From positions 1-63,740 of the forward strand of contig JAPLIB010000097.1 of NCBI GenBank assembly GCA_026389335.1: DNA of 63,740 nt. Reading direction: 5' to 3'. The notes beneath the pieces are model-generated. The model was not told the DNA's origin. It saw only the letters and a list, made by a program, of their open reading frames with translations, and searched no databases. Numbering within the stretch: position 1 is the first letter of the stretch; every line of letters begins with the position of its first letter. The stretch is from Cyanobacteriota bacterium. Its GTDB lineage: Bacteria > Cyanobacteriota > Cyanobacteriia > PCC-6307 > Cyanobiaceae. Positions 52,321 to 60,523 of this stretch are shown piece by piece. The position numbers and the translations under genes are program-made.

Positions 52321-53129
52321 GGCTCACCAAAGCGTTCGAAGTGCTTCGCCACGATGCGATCAATACGATTCTGGGTGGTGACAAGAACGTCAAGGGAAAC
52401 ATCTTCAATCGAATCGGAATCTCCGTAGCCAAAAGGGTTGTCGAGATCGGCGATCAAGTGCAAAAGAAAGATGAGTAAAAATGAAATCACCATGAGGAAG
52501 AAGGCAGCTTCCACCACCGCATCAGTTTTTGTCAAAACCAGACCCCCACAAAGGAGGAAGGTGGCTGTGTAGGCAAGGTAATAAACCATTTTGACAAAAT
52601 CAGTTTCTCTGATGACATCGATCCGATTGATTGCTCGGAGGATTGAGCCCATCTCAATCATCAATCTGCCCTTGAGTGATGAATGACTGAGCCAAAGGCT
52701 GGAGAGAACGACATGATCATGGGTTTTGTCGTAGACAGCCATCATCCGCTCCGTGGACAGATCCCCCCGAATCCAGGCGAGGATGGCGCGGCCCAGGTCG
52801 CCAACGGAGGCCAGATCAGCGGCCACATCCGCCCCTTGATGATGAAGGGGGATGGCATTCACTTCCCTGGCGATTAATTCCAGGGCCGAAGCGACTTCCG
52901 CCGGCAGCTTTTCGCTCTCTTTGTAGTCTGCCAAGACGCCATTGAGAAGAAAGCCGAACAGAAAAACACTTGAGGCAACGAGGGCCGAAAATAAAGGGTT
53001 GAATGAAATTATTTCCAGCCCAAAATAGTGAAACAGCACTTTTATCGCCGCCATGCCCATGACCAAAGCGCAAACTCTTGCCATCACGGCAAAGCGTCTT
53101 GTTGCGGCCAATCTTTTCAGAAGGGTCAT
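52317..53129 (-). CDS. Membrane protein, bestrophin/DUF4239-like topology
   Basis: A 270-residue protein with two N-terminal helices (about 17-38 and 43-66, including [20 protein letters not shown]), a cytoplasmic helical domain of about 100 residues ([20 protein letters not shown] and following), and two C-terminal helices (around 190-230) followed by [18 protein letters not shown]. The DYKxxxxLP and DxDNPF motifs after helices recall bestrophin/DUF4239-type proteins; this is a resemblance only. Its GC content is lower than that of neighbouring core genes, suggesting transfer. ATG at 53129. Confidence 0.6.
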   Translation of the reverse strand: MTLLKRLAATRRFAVMARVCALVMGMAAIKVLFHYFGLEIISFNPLFSALVASSVFLFGFLLNGVLADYKESEKLPAEVASALELIAREVNAIPLHHQGADVAADLASVGDLGRAILAWIRGDLSTERMMAVYDKTHDHVVLSSLWLSHSSLKGRLMIEMGSILRAINRIDVIRETDFVKMVYYLAYTATFLLCGGLVLTKTDAVVEAAFFLMVISFLLIFLLHLIADLDNPFGYGDSDSIEDVSLDVLVTTQNRIDRIVAKHFERFGEP

Positions 53130-53733
53130 GGCTTTAAGTGTTAAGAGTAAAGGCTATCAAGTCGCCAAGCCCAATCAAGGTGTTCTCCGACACGGGGTCG
53201 ATCCAGTATTGTTGCTGTCTCCGGCTATTTTGCTTGCGCAGCAGCCCGCATACAAAAGCAATCGCCGGCACTCCGGCTCGAAGCAGGAAAGTTGCATCAG
53301 CTGCCGAAGACACCACCGCTGAGAGAACCCCAACTGTCAGGGGTCGGAAGCCCAGGCTGACAGCCCTTGCTTGCCCAACAACGGCTCCGGTGAGATCCGG
53401 GCACGGCGGCTTCAACCCTGAGCGCAAAAGCGGCAGCCGCAATGATGTCAACCAGTCCTTCAGCCAACTGGATGACAGGCGTCTGGATCAGCGCGGTTGA
53501 TTCGGCCCCTACCCCTCGCTGGCCGGGTCGTGGCCCCCTGCTCCTGGGGTGTGCGTTCGGCGTGCTGCCGCAGTCCGCTGGGACCGGATCCAGAGATTGG
53601 CAGCCCAGCGCTATTGGGGTTCAGCTGCTGTGAGGCTCAGCTGCTGTGAGGCTCAGTGGCTGTGAGGCTCAGTGGCCTTGAGGCTCAATAGCTTTGACGG
53701 TCAATGGGTTTTGACGATCAGCGGCTTTGACGG
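53130..53733. other. Intergenic region with possible gene fragment and stop-codon repeats
   Basis: About 600 bp. The part next to the membrane gene (53134-53450, minus) holds a 105-residue frame with hydrophobic stretches LGFRPLTVGVLSAVVSS and AGVPAIAFVCGLL that might be a decayed membrane-protein fragment (faintly UPF0126/TRIC-like), but start and neighbours do not support a gene. 53450-53620 shows nothing I can name. The right end is the 16-bp repeat array. Confidence 0.35.
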
Positions 53734-53749
53734 TCAGGTGTTTTGAGGT
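53621..53749 (-). repeat. 16-bp tandem repeat carrying the midA stop codon, eight units
   Basis: Units at 53621, 53637, 53653, 53669, 53685, 53701 (17 bp), 53718 and 53734. Examples are TCAGCTGCTGTGAGGC, TCAGTGGCTGTGAGGC and TCAGCGGCTTTGACGG. Each starts with TCA, i.e. TGA on the minus strand. The unit at 53734 holds the stop codon of the MidA-type gene, and the remaining units extend downstream of it. Divergence increases away from one part of the array. Confidence 0.9.
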
Positions 53750-54900
53750 TCGCGGGCGAACAGGGGCGGAAGGGCGTTGTCGGCCTCCAGACCTCTGGCA
53801 AAAGCCAGCCAGCGAAAATCACCGAGCGCCGCCGGATCCACTAAGCGCAGCAGGGCCTCTCGCCGCTGCAACAGCTGCTCCAGCCCCAACTCTGGCTGCT
53901 GCTGCAGCCGATGTAGCCGTTCGGCCAGGCCCAGCGCCAGCAACGCCTGCCCCTGCCGGCATTGGCCCAGGGGGCGCCATCCGGAGTCTGCGGCCGCCAG
54001 CTGCAGACTCTCCAGGCAAAGATGGGCGGTGAGATCCCAGGCACCGGGCTCCTGCAGGGGATCGGCGCTCGCCTGTTGGGCCCGATAGGCCAGCAGCGTG
54101 CCGTTTGAGCGCTGGGGCGCGTAGTAGCGCCAGGCTTCCTGGGCGTAATCAATCACCAGCAGCTGGCCGCAACGCAGCGCGCCACCGCAATCCCGCAGCC
54201 AGGGCTCCAGGCCCGGATGCCATTCACTGCACCAGCCGGACGGGCGCTGCGGCCCCGGCTCAGCCAGTCCCAGGGGTACGAGTTGGGCGAGCTGTGACGG
54301 CTCCAGGGGTTCGCCCGGTTCCAGCCGCAGGCTGTCCCCGTGGAGCGTCACCCGCTGGCGGCGCCAGAGCGCCCCGTCTGCCACGATCCGTTCCACCGCC
54401 AGGGCATCGAGCACCTCGTGGGCCAGCACCACACCCGTGACGGGTGCTGCGGCAAGGTCGGCAAAGGAGGACCAGCGCGTTGGCAGTGGGCAGGTCTGCA
54501 ACTGCAACCGCTGGCGCTCGGCCATGCCCGGATTGGGCTCCACCAGCACCAGCTCCAGCCGCTGGGCCAGCTCGGGCCTTTCGGCGGCGATCCACTCCGC
54601 CAGATCGAGGGCCAACTGCCCTTCGCCGGGACCCGTTTCCACCAGGCTGAGACGCTCAGGACTGGACGGCGGCAGCGCCTCGAGCCAGGCCACCAGCTGC
54701 AGCGCCACCAGGGCGGCGAAGTCGGCGCCGAGGCTGGGGGCGGTGACGAAGTCGCCGCGGGGACCGATCTGCAGGCGACCGCTGCCATAGGCGCCGTGCT
54801 GCGGATCATGCAGCACCCACCCCATGTAGGTGACAAAGGGCACGCTGCCGCCAGCGGCGAGCAGTCGTTGCCGCAGCCAGGCCGGCAGCTCAGAGCTCAC
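53734..54900 (-). CDS. SAM-dependent methyltransferase, MidA/NDUFAF7 family
   Basis: A 388-residue protein of the DUF185/MidA family, whose eukaryotic member methylates a complex I subunit; bacterial roles are not well defined. Signature blocks: PFVTYMGWVLHDPQHGAYGS, GPRGDFVTAPSLGADFAALV, the SAM-binding LSLVETGPGEGQLALDLAEW, and VTGVVLAHEVLDALAVERIV. In cyanobacteria it could act on NDH-1 (inference). Start GTG at 54900; it overlaps the upstream hypothetical gene by 11 bp. Its TGA lies in the first unit of a 16-bp tandem repeat. Confidence 0.88.
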   Translation of the reverse strand: MSSELPAWLRQRLLAAGGSVPFVTYMGWVLHDPQHGAYGSGRLQIGPRGDFVTAPSLGADFAALVALQLVAWLEALPPSSPERLSLVETGPGEGQLALDLAEWIAAERPELAQRLELVLVEPNPGMAERQRLQLQTCPLPTRWSSFADLAAAPVTGVVLAHEVLDALAVERIVADGALWRRQRVTLHGDSLRLEPGEPLEPSQLAQLVPLGLAEPGPQRPSGWCSEWHPGLEPWLRDCGGALRCGQLLVIDYAQEAWRYYAPQRSNGTLLAYRAQQASADPLQEPGAWDLTAHLCLESLQLAAADSGWRPLGQCRQGQALLALGLAERLHRLQQQPELGLEQLLQRREALLRLVDPAALGDFRWLAFARGLEADNALPPLFAREPQNT

Positions 54901-55279
54901 CGATCACCAGCACCGAGATCTCGCGGATGCCCTCCTGGCGCAGGTAGATCGTCGATCCCTCGTGGATGCGGTGGTTGATATCCCAGGACACCCGCAGATG
55001 GGTGGGGGCATCCGAGCCGGCAGGCTCAAACTCGTGGTCGAGATTGAGATCCACATCGTTGAAGGCGCCGCCGCTGACATCGGCGACCGAAATGGTGAAG
55101 CGCCGCAGAGCCACACTGACGCAGGGCAGGCCGCGGAAAGGCCCGCTGCCGATCACCCGTCCCTGCAGCAAATCCACCGGATCGGTGGCCTCAGCGCTGA
55201 GATCCGCCAACGACAACCGCACACTGCCGCGCAGCCGGGCCGGCTGATGGGGATGGATGCAGACGGACAGGATCTTCAT
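54890..55279 (-). CDS. Conserved hypothetical protein
   Basis: A 129-residue soluble protein, ATG 55279, of no family I recognise: MKILSVCIHPHQPARLRGSV, DPVDLLQGRVIGSGPFRGLP, RRFTISVADVSGGAFNDVDL and HEGSTIYLRQEGIREISVLV. The many short hydrophobic beta-type segments suggest a compact beta-rich fold. It overlaps the methyltransferase gene by 11 bp in another frame, so the two are translated together. Divergent from the TPM-domain gene (105 bp). Confidence 0.6.
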   Translation of the reverse strand: MKILSVCIHPHQPARLRGSVRLSLADLSAEATDPVDLLQGRVIGSGPFRGLPCVSVALRRFTISVADVSGGAFNDVDLNLDHEFEPAGSDAPTHLRVSWDINHRIHEGSTIYLRQEGIREISVLVIGEL

Positions 55280-55384
55280 GCAGGGGACGCCAGCGGCGGA
55301 GCAGCCTTGCAGGCTAGGTGGAGCGGCTCACGGCTCCTGGCCTGCGGGAGGGAGAATGCAGGCCCAAATGCCTGCGGCCCCGCC

Positions 55385-56266
55385 ATGCCGAACCCCATGT
55401 CCGCTCTGGGAAGCGCCGGGCGCCGCCAATTGAGGCTGGGCAGGGCCATGGCCGGGCTGCGGCGGGGGATGGTGCAGCTCTGCAGCCTGGCCTTGCTGTT
55501 GCTGCTGCTGCTGGTCCCCGGCATCAGCCAGCCGGCCTGGGCCTTCGACAACCCCGATCTGCTGCCGGCCCAACCCACACCGGTGATCGATCTGGCCAAA
55601 CTGCTCACCGATGGTCAGCGCACGGCCCTGGAGCAGGAGCTGGAGGACTTTGAGGCCAGCAGCGGCTGGAAGTTGCGCGTGCTCACCCAGTACGACCGCA
55701 CTCCGGGGCTGGCGATCAAGGAGTTCTGGGGGCTCGATGAACGCAGCCTGCTGCTGGTGGCCGATGAACGGGGTGGCAATCTGCTCAATTTCAACGTTGG
55801 CGATGCCCTCTTCGCCCTGATGCCCCGCACCTTCTGGGTGGAACTGCAGACCCGCTATGGCAATCAGTACTACGTGCGTGACAACGGCCAGGATGCGGCC
55901 GTCCTTGATTCGCTGCATGCGGTGAAAGGTTGCCTGGCGATCGGCGGCTGCCAGGTGGTGCCGGGGCTGCCCCAGGAACAATGGCTGCTCACCCTGGCCA
56001 CCTCAATCCTGGGCGGCCTGATTGTGGGCTTTGCCGCCTTTCCGCGCAAAGCGGGGCGCCGCTTTGAATGGGCCTGGGTGCTGCTGCTTTCGCCGCTGTG
56101 GCTGATTCTGTTCGGCGTGTTCGGCGTGGCCCCGATCATCACCCGCACCAACGACCTGCTGCCGCTGCTGCGTAACGCCCTGGGTTTCCTCGGTGGCGCC
56201 ATTGCGGCCTACCTGATCGCCCAGCGCACCCTGGGGCGCTACCTCAAGGGCAGCGGCGAAACCTGA
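55385..56266 (+). CDS. TPM-domain membrane protein (Psb32-like)
   Basis: A 293-residue protein. An N-terminal signal (CSLALLLLLLLVPGISQPAW, cleavage near AWAFDN) leads to a lumenal/periplasmic TPM domain of about 140 residues: VIDLAKLLTDGQRTALEQEL, EDFEASSGWKLRVLTQYDRT and LLLVADERGGNLLNFNVGDA. Two or three C-terminal helices follow (TSILGGLIVGFAAFP, WAWVLLLSPLWLILFGVFGV, LLRNALGFLGGAIAAYLIAQ). Cyanobacterial members include Psb32, which protects PSII, so a thylakoid role is likely but not shown. ATG at 55385. Confidence 0.82.
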   Translation: MPNPMSALGSAGRRQLRLGRAMAGLRRGMVQLCSLALLLLLLLVPGISQPAWAFDNPDLLPAQPTPVIDLAKLLTDGQRTALEQELEDFEASSGWKLRVLTQYDRTPGLAIKEFWGLDERSLLLVADERGGNLLNFNVGDALFALMPRTFWVELQTRYGNQYYVRDNGQDAAVLDSLHAVKGCLAIGGCQVVPGLPQEQWLLTLATSILGGLIVGFAAFPRKAGRRFEWAWVLLLSPLWLILFGVFGVAPIITRTNDLLPLLRNALGFLGGAIAAYLIAQRTLGRYLKGSGET

Positions 56267-56326
56267 CTGACTCTGGATATACGAGACCCGAACGGAAATG
56301 AAAGCATCAGCTCAGCGATCATGGCG

Positions 56327-57235
56327 CTAGTTGGTGCTATCCGGGGGATATTGCGATGTCAGCGCGGCTCCGCCTCGGTTCCGAGAGTCTGGCCCCACCG
56401 TTGACGCCGTCTTTACATCCGTCGCCGAACTTCTGTAAGCACGCACTTCAGGCTGGCTGACGGGCTTGCCGCGATAGCCGATTGATTCCAGCCGACAGCT
56501 GAGGCTGTTGTCGTTGCAGCGGGGCACCTGGCGGATCGCCACGGTTTCCCATGGCTCCACGCCGTTCTGGCGAAGCTGGGAGAGGTTGTCCTCGTAGAAA
56601 CGACGCAATTCCTCGTAGCGCTTCACCGGCTGGCCGTAATAGCTGTTGCCCGCCAGGGTGGGAAACGAAGCCCATTCCGGCGCCAGTTTGGCCGCCAGCT
56701 CCGGCGACAGTTCACCGCGATCGGCCAGGGACAGGCCACCACGGCGCTGGATCAGGAACAGAGCGCCCTGATCCTGGGAGGGGGGCTGGAAGTCGCTCAG
56801 ACCCAGTTTCTGAACCACCAGGTTCCAGGTGAAGGGCATGAACTGGTAGGCCCCGGCAGCGGCACTGGCATAGCCGGGGGTGTAGTTGACCCGATTCGGA
56901 TGGCGATCGAGGGAGGGCATGTAGCTCCCGCCGAACATCACCCGATAGCCCACGGCATGGCCTTGCTTCCAGGTGCCTTCGGCGTAACGGATGGTGTTGA
57001 GCAGCGCCTTGCGCTCGGGCGTGATTGCAAAAAAGCGCGGAGCATCCGGCAGGGGCGGCAGCACCGCCACCTGGGGCAACGGCGGCGGCACAGGGGACAG
57101 GGACCAGGGATCGGCTTGCTCGGAGGCGCCCACAGGCGCAGCGACGGCCAGGGCAGCTCCGAAGAGGAGGAGAGCCAGGTGGGAGCGCTGAAGGAACAAC
57201 AAGACGGTTCGAGCGGAGGACAGGCCTGCAAGCAA
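56327..57235 (-). CDS. Exported phage-lambda-lysozyme-like muramidase
   Basis: A 302-residue protein with an N-terminal signal (HLALLLFGAALAVAAPVGAS) and a catalytic domain (about residues 70-205) like phage lambda endolysin: LLNTIRYAEGTWKQGHAVGY with a probable catalytic Glu, YRVMFGGSYMPSLDRHPNRV, SAAAGAYQFMPFTWNLVVQK and LSDFQPPSQDQGALFLIQRR. Such enzymes cleave peptidoglycan; a cellular role in wall remodelling is likely as no phage genes surround it. The C-terminal 70 residues hold two cysteines and low-complexity sequence. No ATG fits the signal peptide; TTG at 57235 is the best start. Confidence 0.8.
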   Translation of the reverse strand: MLAGLSSARTVLLFLQRSHLALLLFGAALAVAAPVGASEQADPWSLSPVPPPLPQVAVLPPLPDAPRFFAITPERKALLNTIRYAEGTWKQGHAVGYRVMFGGSYMPSLDRHPNRVNYTPGYASAAAGAYQFMPFTWNLVVQKLGLSDFQPPSQDQGALFLIQRRGGLSLADRGELSPELAAKLAPEWASFPTLAGNSYYGQPVKRYEELRRFYEDNLSQLRQNGVEPWETVAIRQVPRCNDNSLSCRLESIGYRGKPVSQPEVRAYRSSATDVKTASTVGPDSRNRGGAALTSQYPPDSTN

Positions 57236-57580
57236 TGGACTTGAAACCCGATGAAACTACGCCGCTTGATGACGTGGCTAATCAGGCAAAAATCCAGTCG
57301 CAAAGGCGAATCTCAGGTGGTCATTTGAGTTTCAAGGCAAGACAGCATTGCTAGCTGAACCTTGAAACTCGCACCGAGATCGAAACAGGAGAAAAAATGA
57401 AGTTCGCGCTACTTTGCCCATCAGCCACCTGAGAGGCGACCCTTTTTGTGACGATCATGCAACTGTCCACAGGTAGCCAAAAGCACCTGTTCAGTTCAGA
57501 TCACTGTGACCAAGAAGGTTGGGCGCATTTTGATGTACAGAAGATCCAACCTGGCTTGGATCACTGATCGGAACTCCTGA
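57236..57580. other. Intergenic region with a long inverted repeat
   Basis: About 345 bp between the lysozyme-like gene's 5' end and the glycosyltransferase 3' end. A perfect 11-bp inverted repeat GAGTTTCAAGG/CCTTGAAACTC (57327-57337 and 57360-57370) encloses 22 bp. Just beyond it on the plus strand, AGGAG precedes an ATG (57397-57399) opening an 11-residue frame before a stop and a T-rich stretch. Nothing else is recognisable. Confidence 0.45.
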
Positions 57581-58645
57581 TCAGCTGGACAGAAGTGTCA
57601 GCAGCGCCGCCGCTGCCGCCTCGGCGCCGGCACCGGGCAGCGGCCCCTGGCGCGCCGCCAGCAGCGGTTGATCCAGCTGCCACTCACCCTGGTCCAGCTG
57701 GCTGCGGCTGAGCAGCCGATGGCGGCCGTGGTTCTGCAGCGCCTCCGCCAGCACAGGGGCTTCAGCGAAGCCCTGGCGTTCCACCAGATGGATTCCCACC
57801 CCCTGGCTGAAGGCCTCACAGAAACTGCTGTAGCCCGCCTTGGTGAGCAGCCGGCCCGCATGGGGCATCAGATCCAGTGGCCGCAGCCCCGCCGGGATCA
57901 GGCGACCGTTTTCGGCCTGGGCCAGAGCCGGGTCGCTGCCGATGAACACATGCTCGGGCCAGCGGGCCAGCAGCATCGGATCCAGGCTCAGCCCCAGGCC
58001 ACCGAAACTGATCAGCACACAGCGATCGCGCTCGGCAGGCAGGGCAAGCTCCGCCAATACAGCCGGGGCCAGCGGGCGGGGTTCGGAGTACGTGAGCCCG
58101 ATCGGCTGCACCGGCAGGCCCCAGTCCATCGGCAGGTTCAGGGGACAGCTCAGCAGCAGATCGCCCTGGCCGTAGAGCTGGCGGGCCGCTTCACCGCGGC
58201 GGGCCAGCTCCGGACCCATCGATGCATAGATGGCATCCCAGCCAAAACTCGCCAGCCAGACCAACGGCGCTCCCAGACGAGCGGCGAGCAGGGCCGCTGA
58301 AGGCGGCACATCGCCCAGCACCAGCACCGGCAGCCTCTGCTGCTCCAGCCAGGTCAGCTCCGCTTCGAGCTGGTCGGGCAGGCTGGCCTCCATGACCTCC
58401 AGCTGCCGCAAGGTGGCCTGGGGATCCACCCCGAGGGCATCGGCCTGCACCACGCCCACATCCCAGCGGCAGGGCCGGTGCTCAAACTCCCCATGGCCGA
58501 AGGCCAGTTTCAGAAAGGAATGGGGCAAGGCCGTGGATACCACCAGGCGCCAGGTGGGCCGCAGCCGGGCCAGCTGCTGCAGCACTGCCACGCTGCGGGA
58601 ACCATGGCCAAAGCCGTGGCTGCTGATGCAGGCATAGATCAGCAT
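57581..58645 (-). CDS. Glycosyltransferase-like protein related to the L-arabinokinase N-terminus
   Basis: A 354-residue GT-B-fold protein: [20 protein letters not shown] at the N-terminus, VVQADALGVDPQATLRQLEV, VLVLGDVPPSAALLAARLGA, LVWLASFGWDAIYASMGPEL and, near the end, LLTKAGYSSFCEAFSQGVGI (MurG/GT28-like acceptor region). HGFGH plus VQADAL and SWDxIYA also occur in the N-terminal domain of plant arabinokinase-type proteins. The sugar donor and acceptor are unknown. Overlaps the phosphoesterase gene downstream by 7 bp, so co-transcribed. ATG at 58645. Confidence 0.75.
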   Translation of the reverse strand: MLIYACISSHGFGHGSRSVAVLQQLARLRPTWRLVVSTALPHSFLKLAFGHGEFEHRPCRWDVGVVQADALGVDPQATLRQLEVMEASLPDQLEAELTWLEQQRLPVLVLGDVPPSAALLAARLGAPLVWLASFGWDAIYASMGPELARRGEAARQLYGQGDLLLSCPLNLPMDWGLPVQPIGLTYSEPRPLAPAVLAELALPAERDRCVLISFGGLGLSLDPMLLARWPEHVFIGSDPALAQAENGRLIPAGLRPLDLMPHAGRLLTKAGYSSFCEAFSQGVGIHLVERQGFAEAPVLAEALQNHGRHRLLSRSQLDQGEWQLDQPLLAARQGPLPGAGAEAAAAALLTLLSS

Positions 58646-59499
58646 CGGCTCAGGGCGGCGGCGCTCCAGAGGGTCTGCTCATAGAGCAGATCACCGGTGA
58701 GGCCGTACCAGCGATGGCTGATCTGGCTCAGCTCTCCATCCTGAAAGCGAATCCAGCTGAAGTGGCGCAGGGAGCGGCCGCGATCGTCGCTGCCATGGCG
58801 GGGCACGCAGGCGCAGTTGAGATAGGCGGTGCCTTCTTCATCGCGGTGGAAGCTCTGGCGTTCGCCCAGAAAGCGCCGCAAGGTGTGATGCATGTGGCCG
58901 AACACCACCAGGGGTACGGAGCGGTGGCGGCGGATTTGGGTAATCGCCAGAGCCAGATCGCGATCGCCCCAGTCGCAGGAGGGGCTTTTCCAATCTCGAC
59001 CGCAGAGCGAGCCGGCCTGGGTGCCCAGGCCCGTGGGCCCGGAATGGGCCAGCAGCACCAGGGGCAGCGCCGGATCGGCTGACAGGGCCGCCCGGCAGAT
59101 TCGCTCCGCCGACTCCTGCTGGGTCACCGGTCCGTAGACCGTCCGCACCGCCCGCGACAGGGTGAAACCACCGCCAGCGGTGAACGGCCGGCAGCCCACC
59201 ACGGCTAAACCGGGGGGGGTGAGCTGCCGCAGCGCCCAGCCGCAATGGAGCTCCCCCAGCAGCTCCAGCTGTTGGCGAAGACGCTGGCCACTGCCATCTT
59301 TGCCGGTGTCGTGGTTGCCGGCGATGCAGGCCACCGGTAGTTCCAGCTCGTTCAGCAGGGTGGGAATGCGGCTGTGGCCATCACTGAAATCGCCGACGAG
59401 CAGCAGGGCATCGGGCCGGATCAGGTCCAGCAGCAGATGGTCGGAGGCATCCCACTGGTCATGGAGGTCGCCGGCGATGGCGATGTTGAGGTCTGCCAA
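58639..59499 (-). CDS. Metallophosphoesterase (TIGR04168-type)
   Basis: A 286-residue calcineurin-like phosphoesterase conserved in cyanobacteria. Motifs: [68 protein letters not shown] and [17 protein letters not shown]. The pattern GDLH-D..GDF...GNHD...AH..GHMHH fits a dinuclear-metal phosphatase. The substrate is unknown. No ATG fits: the TTG at 59499 directly precedes the conserved start [13 protein letters not shown]. It is divergent from nadA and overlaps the glycosyltransferase gene downstream. Confidence 0.82.
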   Translation of the reverse strand: MADLNIAIAGDLHDQWDASDHLLLDLIRPDALLLVGDFSDGHSRIPTLLNELELPVACIAGNHDTGKDGSGQRLRQQLELLGELHCGWALRQLTPPGLAVVGCRPFTAGGGFTLSRAVRTVYGPVTQQESAERICRAALSADPALPLVLLAHSGPTGLGTQAGSLCGRDWKSPSCDWGDRDLALAITQIRRHRSVPLVVFGHMHHTLRRFLGERQSFHRDEEGTAYLNCACVPRHGSDDRGRSLRHFSWIRFQDGELSQISHRWYGLTGDLLYEQTLWSAAALSRC

Positions 59500-59553
59500 G
59501 CCGGTCGTCTTCCTAGTCTTTGGCCCATCCTGCCCGAGCCGAGGAAGCAGTTG

Positions 59554-60516
59554 GTGTTCTCCCAGGTGTCTACCCCGCCCTCCGCACCACCGGCCCCGCA
59601 GCTGCGGGCTGCGATCCGGGCTCTCTGCGAGGAACGCAAGGCCGTGATCCTGGCGCACTACTACCAGGACGACGCCATCCAGGATGTCGCCGACTTCATC
59701 GGCGATTCGCTCGAGCTGTCGCGCAAAGCCGCCAGCACCGAGGCCGAAGTGATCGTGTTCTGCGGCGTGCACTTCATGGCCGAAACCGCCAAAATCCTCA
59801 ATCCCGGTAAGACCGTGCTGGTGCCGGATCTGGAGGCCGGTTGCAGCCTGGCTGACGCCTGCCCTGCCGAGGCCTTCGCCGCCTTCCGCGCCCAGCATCC
59901 CGACCACTATGTGGTGAGCTACATCAATTGTTCAGCGGCGGTGAAGGCCCAGAGCGACCTGATCTGCACCAGTAGCAACGCTGTGCACCTGATCGAGCAA
60001 CTGCCCGTCGAGCGGCCGATCCTGTTCGCTCCGGATCAGAATCTGGGCCGCTGGGTGGCGCACCAGACGGGGCGCGAGCTCACCTTCTGGCCCGGCAGTT
60101 GCATCGTGCATGAAACCTTCAGTGAGCAGGCGCTGTTGCAGCTGCGCCTGCAGCATCCCGAGGCCGAGGTGATCGCCCATCCGGAATGCCAGCAGCATCT
60201 GCTCGATCTGGCCGATTTCATCGGCTCCACCAGCAAGCTGCTGGAGCGGGTGACCAGCAGCTCCGCTGAGAGCTTCATCGTGCTCACCGAACCCGGCATC
60301 CTGCATCAGATGCGGCGGCGGGCTCCGCAGAAAAGCTTCCACGACGTGCCCGGCGCTGACGGCTGCAGCTGCAACACCTGCCCCTACATGCGGCTCAACA
60401 CGATGGAGAAGTTGTGGCGCTGCCTGGAACAGCTGGAACCCGGCATCGAGCTGGAGGAAAGCCTGCGCCAGCGCGCCCTGGCGCCGATTGAGCGGATGCT
60501 GGCGATGAGCGCCTGA
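59554..60516 (+). CDS. nadA: Quinolinate synthase A
   Basis: A 320-residue iron-sulfur enzyme of NAD synthesis, condensing iminoaspartate with dihydroxyacetone phosphate. Blocks: [40 protein letters not shown] (first Fe-S Cys), [30 protein letters not shown]-type and [20 protein letters not shown] (last Cys). Start: GTG at 59554, just 3 bp after an in-frame TTG; a GAGGAAG ribosome site lies 4-7 bp upstream of these. The long in-frame upstream extension to 59374 overlaps the divergent phosphoesterase gene and is rejected. Confidence 0.95.
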   Translation: MFSQVSTPPSAPPAPQLRAAIRALCEERKAVILAHYYQDDAIQDVADFIGDSLELSRKAASTEAEVIVFCGVHFMAETAKILNPGKTVLVPDLEAGCSLADACPAEAFAAFRAQHPDHYVVSYINCSAAVKAQSDLICTSSNAVHLIEQLPVERPILFAPDQNLGRWVAHQTGRELTFWPGSCIVHETFSEQALLQLRLQHPEAEVIAHPECQQHLLDLADFIGSTSKLLERVTSSSAESFIVLTEPGILHQMRRRAPQKSFHDVPGADGCSCNTCPYMRLNTMEKLWRCLEQLEPGIELEESLRQRALAPIERMLAMSA

Positions 60517-60523
60517 GGCGCTG

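Noticed and set aside
59374-59550. Upstream extension of nadA
   Set aside because: It lies antisense to the phosphoesterase gene and has no quinolinate synthase homology; the GTG with a good ribosome site is preferred.
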